From a bacterium (GTDB lineage Bacteria > Bacillota > Bacilli > Lactobacillales > Streptococcaceae), in assembly GCA_905221345.1 (NCBI GenBank), contig CAJNCW010000003.1:227001-291000 (forward strand): DNA of 64,000 nt. The letters are read 5' to 3'. The translations under genes were made by a program, and so were the position numbers. Below are positions 46,472-54,967 of this stretch, in pieces. Position 1 is the first letter of the stretch. Every line of letters begins with the position of its first letter. The notes under the pieces were generated by a model. That model did not search any database, had not been told where the DNA came from, and saw nothing but the letters and a program-made list of their open reading frames with translations.

Positions 46472-46506
46472 TAGGTGGCTTACAGACTCTGTAAACCACC
46501 TTTTTT
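46472..46506 (+). terminator. Terminator before the PBECR4-like gene
   Basis: AGGTGG/CCACCT plus TTACA/TGTAA form a 13-pair stem, then T6-7. Confidence 0.85.
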
Positions 46507-46517
46507 GTGAGGAAAAT

Positions 46518-47084
46518 ATGGCAAATTCTAGAGATTATCGTAATCCAAATTACACCGAAAAAATAAAACTTCAGCGTTTTTTTACTCAGTTACAAATTGC
46601 GGCTTCTTTTTTTAAAGAGCACTTCGTTGGCAAAATCATGTATTATGAAACTGAAATAGAAAGTGTTGAACTTCATTTTTCACCTACTAATTTCATGCAC
46701 CTATGTGGTGTTGATTACCGAAAAGGTGCAGGCAGTTTCTTTGACGATTGTTTAAATAGACATGTCATAATTGATGAGTTGAAGATAAAAAAAGATGGAA
46801 CCACGATGCAAAAGTTACAAGTTTTAGGATCCATTGAGGAGTTATTGGGAAAGCATGTTCATCTAACTGGTTCAGGACGTTATTTGTATTTGGAGTTTGA
46901 TTATGCTCTACGTACAAGAAAACAGATACTAGCATTAACATTGAAAGAAACATCAAGGAAAATTGTTCCTCAATCTTTATTAGATTTGAAGAGAAAGACA
47001 GTATTTCCAAAAGGTCAAAAAGTAATTTCAATTTACTCAAAACATTTACAAACGTCGGAACTTTTTTATTATTCAAAAGATTAG
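46518..47084 (+). CDS. PBECR4-domain-like protein (candidate nuclease)
   Basis: 188 residues from ATG 46518 (RBS GTGAGGAAA). It has the pattern FSPTNFMHLCGVDY ... GAGSFFDDCLN ... GRYLYLEFDYALRTRKQILALTL, which I associate with the PBECR4 family, predicted RNase-like toxins of the barnase-EndoU-RelE class. No signal peptide. Soluble. It is flanked by terminators on both sides and so is a separate unit inside the operon. Toxic or defensive function is inferred. Confidence 0.65.
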   Translation: MANSRDYRNPNYTEKIKLQRFFTQLQIAASFFKEHFVGKIMYYETEIESVELHFSPTNFMHLCGVDYRKGAGSFFDDCLNRHVIIDELKIKKDGTTMQKLQVLGSIEELLGKHVHLTGSGRYLYLEFDYALRTRKQILALTLKETSRKIVPQSLLDLKRKTVFPKGQKVISIYSKHLQTSELFYYSKD

Positions 47085-47129
47085 TTTACATATCTTTTGT
47101 GGCATAAAATATATTTTTATCATTTTCAG

Positions 47130-47160
47130 GAGAACGCAGTTTTGGCTCGTTCTCTTTTTT
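47130..47160 (+). terminator. Terminator after the PBECR4-like gene
   Basis: GAGAACG (47130) pairs with CGTTCTC (47148), then T6. Confidence 0.8.
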
Positions 47161-47234
47161 GTTGTGATACTTCTTTCAAGGAATATTTGGTAGGATTGGA
47201 GTGAAAAAAGATTAACTAGGAAAGAAGGAAGTAT

Positions 47235-47645
47235 ATGGAAGCCATTTATCAACGTGATTCGGATCAAGATGGACTGACTGATGCTCAAGAATTTGCGCTA
47301 GGAACCAATCCTCTTAGCGCAGATTCTGATGGTGATGGTCGTTCAGATTTAGTGGAAGTAGAAGAAGGAACCAATCCCTTAGAAAAGGATTTACAAAACA
47401 TAGATCAAATAAGTATAACTGAACCGTCTTCAGTATTTATGGAAATGAAACAAAAGATTTCAGATATGATGGAGAGTCACTATAAGGAATTTATACAGGC
47501 TCTGATTAGTATTGAAACAGGGATTGAAAACCAACAAGACCTAGAAGACTTATATACTTACTACATGAGAACAGATGCCGTTTCTCTTTTGTCTAGTGAT
47601 TTAGAAACCAGTCCTCAAGAGGTGGAAATGGAGATAGAGTTGTAG
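47235..47645 (+). CDS. Protein with calcium-binding (thrombospondin type 3-like) repeats
   Basis: 136 residues. Residues 5-50 hold two motifs, DSDQDGLTDAQEFALGTNPL and DSDGDGRSDLVEVEEGTNPL, with the DxDxDG calcium-loop pattern. The rest is helical and acidic. No signal peptide or anchor is seen, which is odd for a motif usually found on secreted proteins. RBS GAAGGAAG. Confidence 0.75.
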   Translation: MEAIYQRDSDQDGLTDAQEFALGTNPLSADSDGDGRSDLVEVEEGTNPLEKDLQNIDQISITEPSSVFMEMKQKISDMMESHYKEFIQALISIETGIENQQDLEDLYTYYMRTDAVSLLSSDLETSPQEVEMEIEL

Positions 47646-47667
47646 GGGAATCATGTGATTCTCCTAT
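47644..47667 (+). terminator. Short hairpin before the SNF2 gene
   Basis: AGGGGAATCA with TGATTCTCCT (10 bp, G-U allowed, 2-base centre), then ATTTT. Weak terminator or attenuator. Confidence 0.5.
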
Positions 47668-47692
47668 TTTCGTATAGATGAAAGGAGCAAGT

Positions 47693-50600
47693 ATGGAAGT
47701 AATGCAATTATTGGCTATGTTTCGTGGAACAATTCCAAAAGATAGAGAGAAAATGGCCCTATTTCTTCGTTATCAAGCGCAACATTTTGATGAGAAATGG
47801 CAGGATTTGGTAGAGAGTTTTTTGACTGAAGAGGGGAAGATAGAAGAGATACCTCATGTCTATTCGTTTCATCAAGATATTGTTTCTTTTCTAGAGGCCA
47901 GTTCTGAAAATAATGACCAAGATCTAGAAAGTTACACAAGAAATTTTGGACAAGTAGGTTTAGATAAATTATCTCAATTAAGTAATTGGGAGAAAAACTT
48001 GGTGCTAGAAGTCGCAACCTATAACCTTTCCACTCGATTTTACATCCAATCTGAAAAAGAGAAGCTAACACCATTAAGTGAGCTTGTATTTCATCAGAAT
48101 CAGGATGTCAATTTAGTCAATGTCTATCGAGTTGCAAATAATCTATCTGACCGCATTAGTAGAGATATAGAGGAGTTTCTTCTAATGGTTGATTCCAAAG
48201 AACTAAAAAAAGAAGTTCTTGAGATTCATTTTGAAGAAAAAGAAGGAGATGTTCTAGCCTATTTGGGTTCAGAATTGATGGCTACTTTAGATATCGTTAC
48301 GAATCTTATCCATCATGAAGAAAACTACACACAACTCCCACTGACACAAAAGCTGAAGATTATTACTCATTTTGATGAAGTAAAGGCTATAAGAGAAAAG
48401 TCTAAGCAAGTAGAGGAATCCTTATCTCCTTCAAGTGATATTGAACAGGAAACGGAAGAAACTAACTCCTTTTCTAATGTCGATAAAATTGTAGAAGAAG
48501 CTTTGAGGGAATATCCAATCGGTTCACAAGTAAGTTATAAAGGACAAGTATTTCAGTTGGTTTCGATTGAAAATGCACAGTTAAATGACTTAGTTCGCCT
48601 AGAGCTATTCAATGATTCCAACCAGTTATTTGAAGAGAATCCTATCTTATACTTGAACAGTTTGGAAGAGATTGAACAAGTATTGTCTCATGTAGAACTT
48701 GAAAAAGAAGATTCAGATATTGAGATTGAATCACTAAGTGAAAGCCAGGAAATAGATTTGTTTTCCTATCTGGAAGAAGATAATGAAAAGGATAAGGAAA
48801 CAGAAACGCTTATTGTAGGCATAGAAGAGACGGATGTCCCTGTTCTAGATTTTGTTTTTCCAGATGATTTAGAGGACTTTTATCCTAAGACAAATCGAGA
48901 AAAAATTGAAACGAATATCGCCGCAATTGAACTTGTTAAAAGATTAGAAAAAGAGGGACGACAAGCGAATCCAGAAGAACAAGAGCTACTAGCCAAGTAT
49001 GTCGGCTGGGGCGGTCTTGCCAATGAATTTTTCGATGAACTCAATCCAAAGTATGAAACAGAACGTTTAACTCTTAAGAGTTTAGTAAGTAAATCAGAGT
49101 ACTCCACTATGAAACAAAGTTCTCTCACAGCCTATTATACAGACCCAATGATTATTCGCCAGATTTGGCAAAAATTACTGGATGATGGTTTTGAGGGAGG
49201 AAGGATATTAGATCCTTCTATGGGAACTGGGAACTTCTTTGCGGCGATGCCTAGAAGTATACTAGATAAATCAGAACTCTATGGGGTTGAATTAGACAGT
49301 GTGACAGGCGCAATCGCAAAACAACTCCACCCCAATACCCATATTGAAGTGCGAGGATTTGAAGATGTTCCCTATCAAAATAATAGTTTTGATTTAGTCT
49401 TAACGAATGTTCCTTTTGGAAATTTTCGCATTGCCGATAAAAACTATGATAAACCTTATATGATTCATGATTACTTTGTCAAACACTCACTTGATTTAGT
49501 AAGAGACGGAGGACAAGTGTCGATTATCTCATCTATCGGGACAATGGATAAGCGGACAGATAATGTCTTACAAGAGATTAAAACCAACACTCATTTTTTA
49601 GGGGGAGTTCGTTTGCCGGATACGGCTTTTAAAAAGATTGCAGGTACTCGAGTGACCACAGACCTCCTCTTCTTTCAAAAGGATCAAGCAAAGAATCTTA
49701 ATGAAGATGAGCTTGTCTTTGGTGGCTCTATTCCCTTTGAGGAGGATAAGCGTGTCTGGATCAATCCTTATTTTGATGGGAAATACAATACACAAGTTTT
49801 GGGTGAATATGAGATACGTAATTTTAATGGAGGAACTCTCAATGTTAAGGGAGTATCAGAAACATTAGCTACTGAAATAATGAAAGCATTCGAGAATGTG
49901 GAAGCACCTAAACAAATTGACAATTCTTTGAAAGCACCTGTTTTTATCAAAGAAGAAGTGGATAATTCTATCCCAAGTCGTATACGTGAGGACTTAGCGC
50001 TCTATTCTTTTGGATATGAGGGAAATCAAATTTATTACCGAGATACGCATGGCATTCGGAAAAGTTCAAAAGTAGACGAAATTAGTTATTATGTAGATGA
50101 GAAGGGAGATTTTAAAGCTTGGGACAGTTCTTTGTCTGAACATAAAATAGATCGATTCGTGCAACTTCATTTGACAGATGAGGAAGCACTAGATGTATAC
50201 AAGTCAGAAGAAGCGAGTAAAAGAGGGAAATATAAGGGACTGTTCAAAAAAACTGTCTTTTATGAAAGCCCCTTATCGGATAAGGATATTAGTCGTATTA
50301 AGGGCATGGTTGATTTGGGAGAGACCTATCAAGCCTTAATTGAAATTCAACGTCATCCAGATTATAGTCGAACAGATTTTCAGGTATTACTTAGTAAACT
50401 CAATCGTGACTATGACCGCTTTGTAAGTCAATTTGGATACTTGAATGCCTCAGTCAATCGAAACTTATTTGATAGTGACGATAAGTATTCTTTACTTGCA
50501 AGTTTAGAAGATGAATACATCGATTCTAAAGATCAGAAAGTAAAATATAAAAAATCTTTAGCTTTTGAGAAAGCATTGGTTAGGCCAGAGAGAGTGATTA

Positions 50601-53600
50601 CAAGAGTATCAACGGCTTTAGATGCCTTAAACTCCAGTTTATCGGATGGTAGAGGGGTTGATTTAGACTATATGGTATCAATTTACCCTGAACATAGCCA
50701 AGCTGCTATTTTAGATGAGTTAGGTGACCAGGTTTTAATGGATCCAGAAAGCTATTTAAGAGGAGAAAGAAAATATCTTTCTAAGAACCAATTTTTATCA
50801 GGAGACATTCTCAACAAGATAGAAGTAGTTCAACTATTAGTGGAGGAAAACAACCAAGAATGTGACTGGTCCCATGCTTTAGATTTGTTAGAATCTGTTC
50901 GCCCTCCACGGATTCATCTGGCAGATATTGAGTTTAAAATAGGGTCACGTTGGATTCCTCAATCCGTTTATGGTAAATTTGCCTTTGAATGTTTTACTAA
51001 TCGTAAATTTGAATTGTCTTCGCCAGATGTTAAACAAGTCATTGAAGTGAATCCTGTTGATGGGCAGGTTCATTTAAGGACATCATTTGCTTATCGCTAT
51101 CCAAGTGCCAAAGATAGTAGTCTTGGAGTCAGTGGGTCACGTTATGATACAGGAAGAAAGATATTTGAGAATTTACTAAATTCAAACCAACCGACGATTA
51201 CTATGACTGTTACGGAAGGAGAAAAGAAAAAGACCATCACAGATTTGGAAAAAACATCTGTTCTAAGAGCAAAAGAGCAGTATTTACAAGAGCTCTTTCA
51301 AGAATTTGTCTCACGGTATCCAGAAGTCCAACAAGTCATCGAAGAAAGTTATAATCGTCTTTATAATCGAACGGTTAGTCGAGAGTATGATGGTAGCCAT
51401 CTAGTCATTGATGGCTTGGCACAAAACATCAGTCTTCGTCCTCATCAAGAGAATGCCATTCAAAGAATCGTAGAAGAAAAAAGAGCCTTGTTAGCTCATG
51501 AGGTAGGTTCAGGAAAGACCTTGACCATGCTTGGTGCTGGGTTTAAATTAAAGGAGTTGGGGATGGTTCATAAGCCCTTGTATGTGGTGCCCTCTAGTTT
51601 GTCTGCTCAATTTGGCCAAGAAATCATGAAATTTTTCCCTACTAAAAAGGTCTTTGTGACCACTAAGAAAGATTTTGTGAAGGCGAGAAGAAAACAATTT
51701 GTGTCACGTATTATTACAGGAGATTACGATGCCATTGTCATTGGGGATTCTCAATTTGAAAAAATACCTGTCAGTAAAGAAAGACAGATGAATTATATCG
51801 AGGATAAACTCAATGAACTACGAGAGATTAAAACACATTCTGAAAATAAGTATACTGTTAAAGAAGCGGAACAATCAATTAGTGGTCTAGAGAGACAATT
51901 GGAAGAACTGCAACGCTTCAATCGTGATAGTTTTATTGATTTTGAGAACTTAGGAATTGATTTTCTCTTTGTGGATGAAGCACATCACTTTAAAAATATT
52001 CGTCCAATTACTGGACTTGGGAATGTAGCAGGGATTACCAATACAACGTCTAAGAAGAATGTGGATATGGAAATGAAGGTTCGACAGATTCAGGAAGAAC
52101 ATGATTTTAAAAATATTGTCTTTGCGACAGGAACACCTGTTTCCAATTCTATTAGTGAGTTATATACTATGATGAACTATATTCAACCAGATATCTTAAA
52201 ACGCTATCAAGTTGATTATTTTGACTCTTGGGTAGGTGCTTTTGGAGAAATTCAAAACTCTATGGAATTAGCTCCTACAGGGGATAAGTACCAACCTAAG
52301 AAACGATTTAAAAAGTTTGTCAATCTACCTGAGTTGATGAAAATCTATAAAGAAACAGCCGACATTCAAACACAAGATATGTTGGATTTACCTGTTCCAG
52401 AAGCTCATATTATCCCTATTGAGAGTGAGTTAACTGAAAACCAGAAACTCTATTTAGAAGAATTAGTTATGAGGTCAGATATGGTCAAATGTGGAACAGT
52501 TGATCCGAGTCAGGATAACATGTTAAAGATAACAGGTGAGGCACGGAAACTAGCTATTGATATGCGTTTATTGGACTCTAGTTATAGTCTAGCAGACAAT
52601 CATAAACTGCTTCAGGTAGTGGATAATGTTGAGAAAATTTATCGTGAGGGAATGGAAAATAAGGCTACTCAGATGATTTTTTCAGATATTGGAACACCTA
52701 AGAAAAAGGACAATGGCTTTGATGTTTATTCTGAGATTAAGGCTTTATTAGTTGATAGAGGAATCCCTAGTAAGGAAATTGCCTTTGTACATGATGCCAA
52801 TAGTGATGAAAAGAAGAATAGTTTGTCTCGAAAGGTCAATGCAGGAGAGGTGCGGATTCTCCTTGCATCAACTGAAAAAGGAGGAACAGGTTTAAATGTT
52901 CAGAGCAAGATGAAAGCAGTTCATCACCTAGATGTACCGTGGAGACCAAGTGACATTCAGCAACGCAATGGACGGATTATCCGACAGGGAAATGAAAACA
53001 AGGAAGTGGATATTTACCACTACATTACCAAAGGTTCGTTTGATAATTATCTATGGGCAACTCAGGAGAACAAACTCCGTTATATTAAGCAGATTATGAC
53101 TTCTAAGGAGCCGATTCGTGCTGCAGAAGATATTGATGAACAGACTATGACAGCTTCTGATTTTAAGGCACTAGCAACAGGTAATCCTTATCTCAAATAT
53201 AAGATGGAACTAGAGAATGATCTAACTCTATTAGAAAATCAAAGACGCGCCTTTCAACGCAGCAAGGATCACTATCGTCATATAATCTCCTACTGTGAAG
53301 AAAATATGCCCATTCTTGAGAAACGATTAAGCAAGTATGAAGGCGACATTCAACAGTCTGAAATGTCAAAAGACCAGGTATTTACTATGACAGTAGGTAA
53401 GCAAGCTTTTGAGCAACGAGCTGAAGCAGGTGAATCCCTACACCGTCTTATCCGTCATAATCAAGCTGACAGCAAAGAATTCCGAACCCTAGCAAGCTAT
53501 AGAGGATTTGAAATAAAAATGCTTAGTCTTTCAACAAATCAACCTCTTCCTGAAACCTTCTCTGTTAAGATTGTAGGAGAAAATCAATATTCTGTCAGTT

Positions 53601-53905
53601 TAGATTTGTATTCTCCTTTGGGGACGATTCAAAGGCTTCAGCATACGATTGATCACATCAAGGAGGACCAAGTAAAAACACAGAACTTATTGGATGAATT
53701 AAAGGATAAATGGACTACTGCTAAGGTAGAAATTGAGAAAAATTTTCCAAAGGAAGAGGACTATCAAACTAAAAAGGCCGAATACGATGTACTCGCACCA
53801 TTGATTGAAACAGAAACGGATTTAGATATTATTGATCAGGCATTAAGGCAATTCCACGAAAAAGGAAAAGAAAAGCAGGAACAACTTTCTTTTGAATTAG
53901 ATTAA
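47693..53905 (+). CDS. SNF2-family helicase/N6-methylase-like mega-protein
   Basis: 2070 residues from ATG 47693 after AAAGGAGC; a start at 47678 overlaps that site. Regions: 1-270 unknown helical; about 275-345 a domain of the DUF-type beta fold; about 490-650 an N6-adenine methylase fold (motif I DPSMGTGNFFA, motif IV as LTNVPFGNF); about 1240-1850 SF2/SNF2 helicase (Walker A AHEVGSGKTLT, DEAH as VDEAHHFKN, motif VI QQRNGRIIRQGNE); C-terminal coiled-coil. Large proteins like this mark Tn5252-type ICEs and phages; the role is thought to be protection of incoming DNA. Confidence 0.92.
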   Translation: MEVMQLLAMFRGTIPKDREKMALFLRYQAQHFDEKWQDLVESFLTEEGKIEEIPHVYSFHQDIVSFLEASSENNDQDLESYTRNFGQVGLDKLSQLSNWEKNLVLEVATYNLSTRFYIQSEKEKLTPLSELVFHQNQDVNLVNVYRVANNLSDRISRDIEEFLLMVDSKELKKEVLEIHFEEKEGDVLAYLGSELMATLDIVTNLIHHEENYTQLPLTQKLKIITHFDEVKAIREKSKQVEESLSPSSDIEQETEETNSFSNVDKIVEEALREYPIGSQVSYKGQVFQLVSIENAQLNDLVRLELFNDSNQLFEENPILYLNSLEEIEQVLSHVELEKEDSDIEIESLSESQEIDLFSYLEEDNEKDKETETLIVGIEETDVPVLDFVFPDDLEDFYPKTNREKIETNIAAIELVKRLEKEGRQANPEEQELLAKYVGWGGLANEFFDELNPKYETERLTLKSLVSKSEYSTMKQSSLTAYYTDPMIIRQIWQKLLDDGFEGGRILDPSMGTGNFFAAMPRSILDKSELYGVELDSVTGAIAKQLHPNTHIEVRGFEDVPYQNNSFDLVLTNVPFGNFRIADKNYDKPYMIHDYFVKHSLDLVRDGGQVSIISSIGTMDKRTDNVLQEIKTNTHFLGGVRLPDTAFKKIAGTRVTTDLLFFQKDQAKNLNEDELVFGGSIPFEEDKRVWINPYFDGKYNTQVLGEYEIRNFNGGTLNVKGVSETLATEIMKAFENVEAPKQIDNSLKAPVFIKEEVDNSIPSRIREDLALYSFGYEGNQIYYRDTHGIRKSSKVDEISYYVDEKGDFKAWDSSLSEHKIDRFVQLHLTDEEALDVYKSEEASKRGKYKGLFKKTVFYESPLSDKDISRIKGMVDLGETYQALIEIQRHPDYSRTDFQVLLSKLNRDYDRFVSQFGYLNASVNRNLFDSDDKYSLLASLEDEYIDSKDQKVKYKKSLAFEKALVRPERVITRVSTALDALNSSLSDGRGVDLDYMVSIYPEHSQAAILDELGDQVLMDPESYLRGERKYLSKNQFLSGDILNKIEVVQLLVEENNQECDWSHALDLLESVRPPRIHLADIEFKIGSRWIPQSVYGKFAFECFTNRKFELSSPDVKQVIEVNPVDGQVHLRTSFAYRYPSAKDSSLGVSGSRYDTGRKIFENLLNSNQPTITMTVTEGEKKKTITDLEKTSVLRAKEQYLQELFQEFVSRYPEVQQVIEESYNRLYNRTVSREYDGSHLVIDGLAQNISLRPHQENAIQRIVEEKRALLAHEVGSGKTLTMLGAGFKLKELGMVHKPLYVVPSSLSAQFGQEIMKFFPTKKVFVTTKKDFVKARRKQFVSRIITGDYDAIVIGDSQFEKIPVSKERQMNYIEDKLNELREIKTHSENKYTVKEAEQSISGLERQLEELQRFNRDSFIDFENLGIDFLFVDEAHHFKNIRPITGLGNVAGITNTTSKKNVDMEMKVRQIQEEHDFKNIVFATGTPVSNSISELYTMMNYIQPDILKRYQVDYFDSWVGAFGEIQNSMELAPTGDKYQPKKRFKKFVNLPELMKIYKETADIQTQDMLDLPVPEAHIIPIESELTENQKLYLEELVMRSDMVKCGTVDPSQDNMLKITGEARKLAIDMRLLDSSYSLADNHKLLQVVDNVEKIYREGMENKATQMIFSDIGTPKKKDNGFDVYSEIKALLVDRGIPSKEIAFVHDANSDEKKNSLSRKVNAGEVRILLASTEKGGTGLNVQSKMKAVHHLDVPWRPSDIQQRNGRIIRQGNENKEVDIYHYITKGSFDNYLWATQENKLRYIKQIMTSKEPIRAAEDIDEQTMTASDFKALATGNPYLKYKMELENDLTLLENQRRAFQRSKDHYRHIISYCEENMPILEKRLSKYEGDIQQSEMSKDQVFTMTVGKQAFEQRAEAGESLHRLIRHNQADSKEFRTLASYRGFEIKMLSLSTNQPLPETFSVKIVGENQYSVSLDLYSPLGTIQRLQHTIDHIKEDQVKTQNLLDELKDKWTTAKVEIEKNFPKEEDYQTKKAEYDVLAPLIETETDLDIIDQALRQFHEKGKEKQEQLSFELD

Positions 53906-53979
53906 AAAATATATAAAAATAGCGGACAAGAAAAGAAAAGCGCGGTAGAATAAAGATAGAAAGAAACGAGGTAACGATT

Positions 53980-54264
53980 ATGATGGAAGATACCTATTAT
54001 CAATTAGAAGAGGCCTTGGTACAGGGATTTCAAACACCTGAAGAATACAATGCCTACAAGGAATTAAAGGAACATTATGAGGAAGTTACTAGGGATTACA
54101 GTTTTTCTAAACGAGAACTCACTAGTCAATTGGAAATCTCTCTTCAGAATCATCGAGGTGTGGACTTTGAAGAACATGAAAAAGAGGAGTATTTGGACTT
54201 AGTTCAAAAATTAGAAGAGTTTGATTCCTCTCTTGCCACCCATTATCGTCAATTGATTGACTAG
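53980..54264 (+). CDS. Hypothetical acidic ICE protein
   Basis: 94 residues, mostly helical and charged; no recognised domain. RBS ACGAGGTAA. It overlaps no neighbour but is 14 bases before the next gene. Confidence 0.75.
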   Translation: MMEDTYYQLEEALVQGFQTPEEYNAYKELKEHYEEVTRDYSFSKRELTSQLEISLQNHRGVDFEEHEKEEYLDLVQKLEEFDSSLATHYRQLID

Positions 54265-54277
54265 AAAGGAGAAAGTT

Positions 54278-54574
54278 ATGAATGATTTACTCCTTATCCC
54301 AGTAATTTTTTTAGCAGTTGGAGGAATTCTCATTCTTTTATGGAGACTCTTTCTTATTGCCAGTGGACTTTTCCTGATTGGTTTTGTCAGTTTTCTTATT
54401 TTCGTGGAGGTTTATGGAATTTATTTGTTCTTTACTGAACCTACTTTATATTTTGATGATATCAGACAACATGGTTTAACTAGTTTTACGGCTGTGTACC
54501 TTTTCATCAATCTGATGTTGGTTCTAGGATTTAGTTGGCGCTTCATTAACTCCATAAATAAGAATAAAATGTGA
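54278..54574 (+). CDS. Small membrane protein (DUF5966-like)
   Basis: 98 residues from ATG 54278 (RBS AAAGGAGAA). Three hydrophobic segments (about 5-23, 26-52, 72-90). Streptococcal ICE-specific family; function unknown. Last gene before a strong terminator. Confidence 0.75.
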   Translation: MNDLLLIPVIFLAVGGILILLWRLFLIASGLFLIGFVSFLIFVEVYGIYLFFTEPTLYFDDIRQHGLTSFTAVYLFINLMLVLGFSWRFINSINKNKM

Positions 54575-54594
54575 ACTTTTTAGATAGTTAAAAG

Positions 54595-54631
54595 ACTTTA
54601 TTCAAAGGTAAGTTTGAATAGAGTTTTTTTT
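54595..54631 (+). terminator. Terminator of the main transfer operon
   Basis: ACTTTATTCAAA (54595) pairs with TTTGAATAGAGT (54613), then eight T. Confidence 0.9.
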
Positions 54632-54967
54632 GTTGATGTGCTTATAATCCCGTCCTAGTACTTAGTGTGAGAAACAAAAAGAGATGAATTAAAATTAAAG
54701 TGTACAGAATGCTTTAGAGTTTCTATTTTTCTTATAAAATATAGTAATTTCGGTACAAATTAACTTGTATATTCTATCTGGTTTAGTGTGATATATTCAT
54801 TGTTAAATAAAAATATGAGTTCTCCTCTTATTTTAAAAAATAATTATTTTATAATTTTTTTTATATTTAGTGTAAACTATTCATTGCGTCCCAAATACGG
54901 GAAGTTTGTTTCTGATTTTCATATTTGGATTATAATATTCTCATCAGAGTTACTTAAGGAGTAAGAT
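54632..54967 (+). promoter_or_regulatory. AT-rich control region of the ABC exporter gene
   Basis: No gene. A perfect TATAAT at 54931-54936 lies 32 bases before the ATG; the -35 is weak (TTGTTT at 54906 with a long spacer), which suits an activator-dependent promoter. Possibly the target of the nearby Rgg (inference). Confidence 0.5.

Larger units (their letters stand above)
46281..46517 (+). other. Intergenic region with tandem repeat and terminator
   Basis: No gene. Holds a 54-base tandem repeat (46354-46458) and a terminator (46472-46506). The frame of the next gene is open through the repeats but has no ribosome site there. Confidence 0.7.

Noticed and set aside
46389..46517. N-terminal extension of the PBECR4-like protein
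   Set aside because: It is translated from the 54-base repeats and a terminator, and a clear ribosome site precedes ATG 46518.
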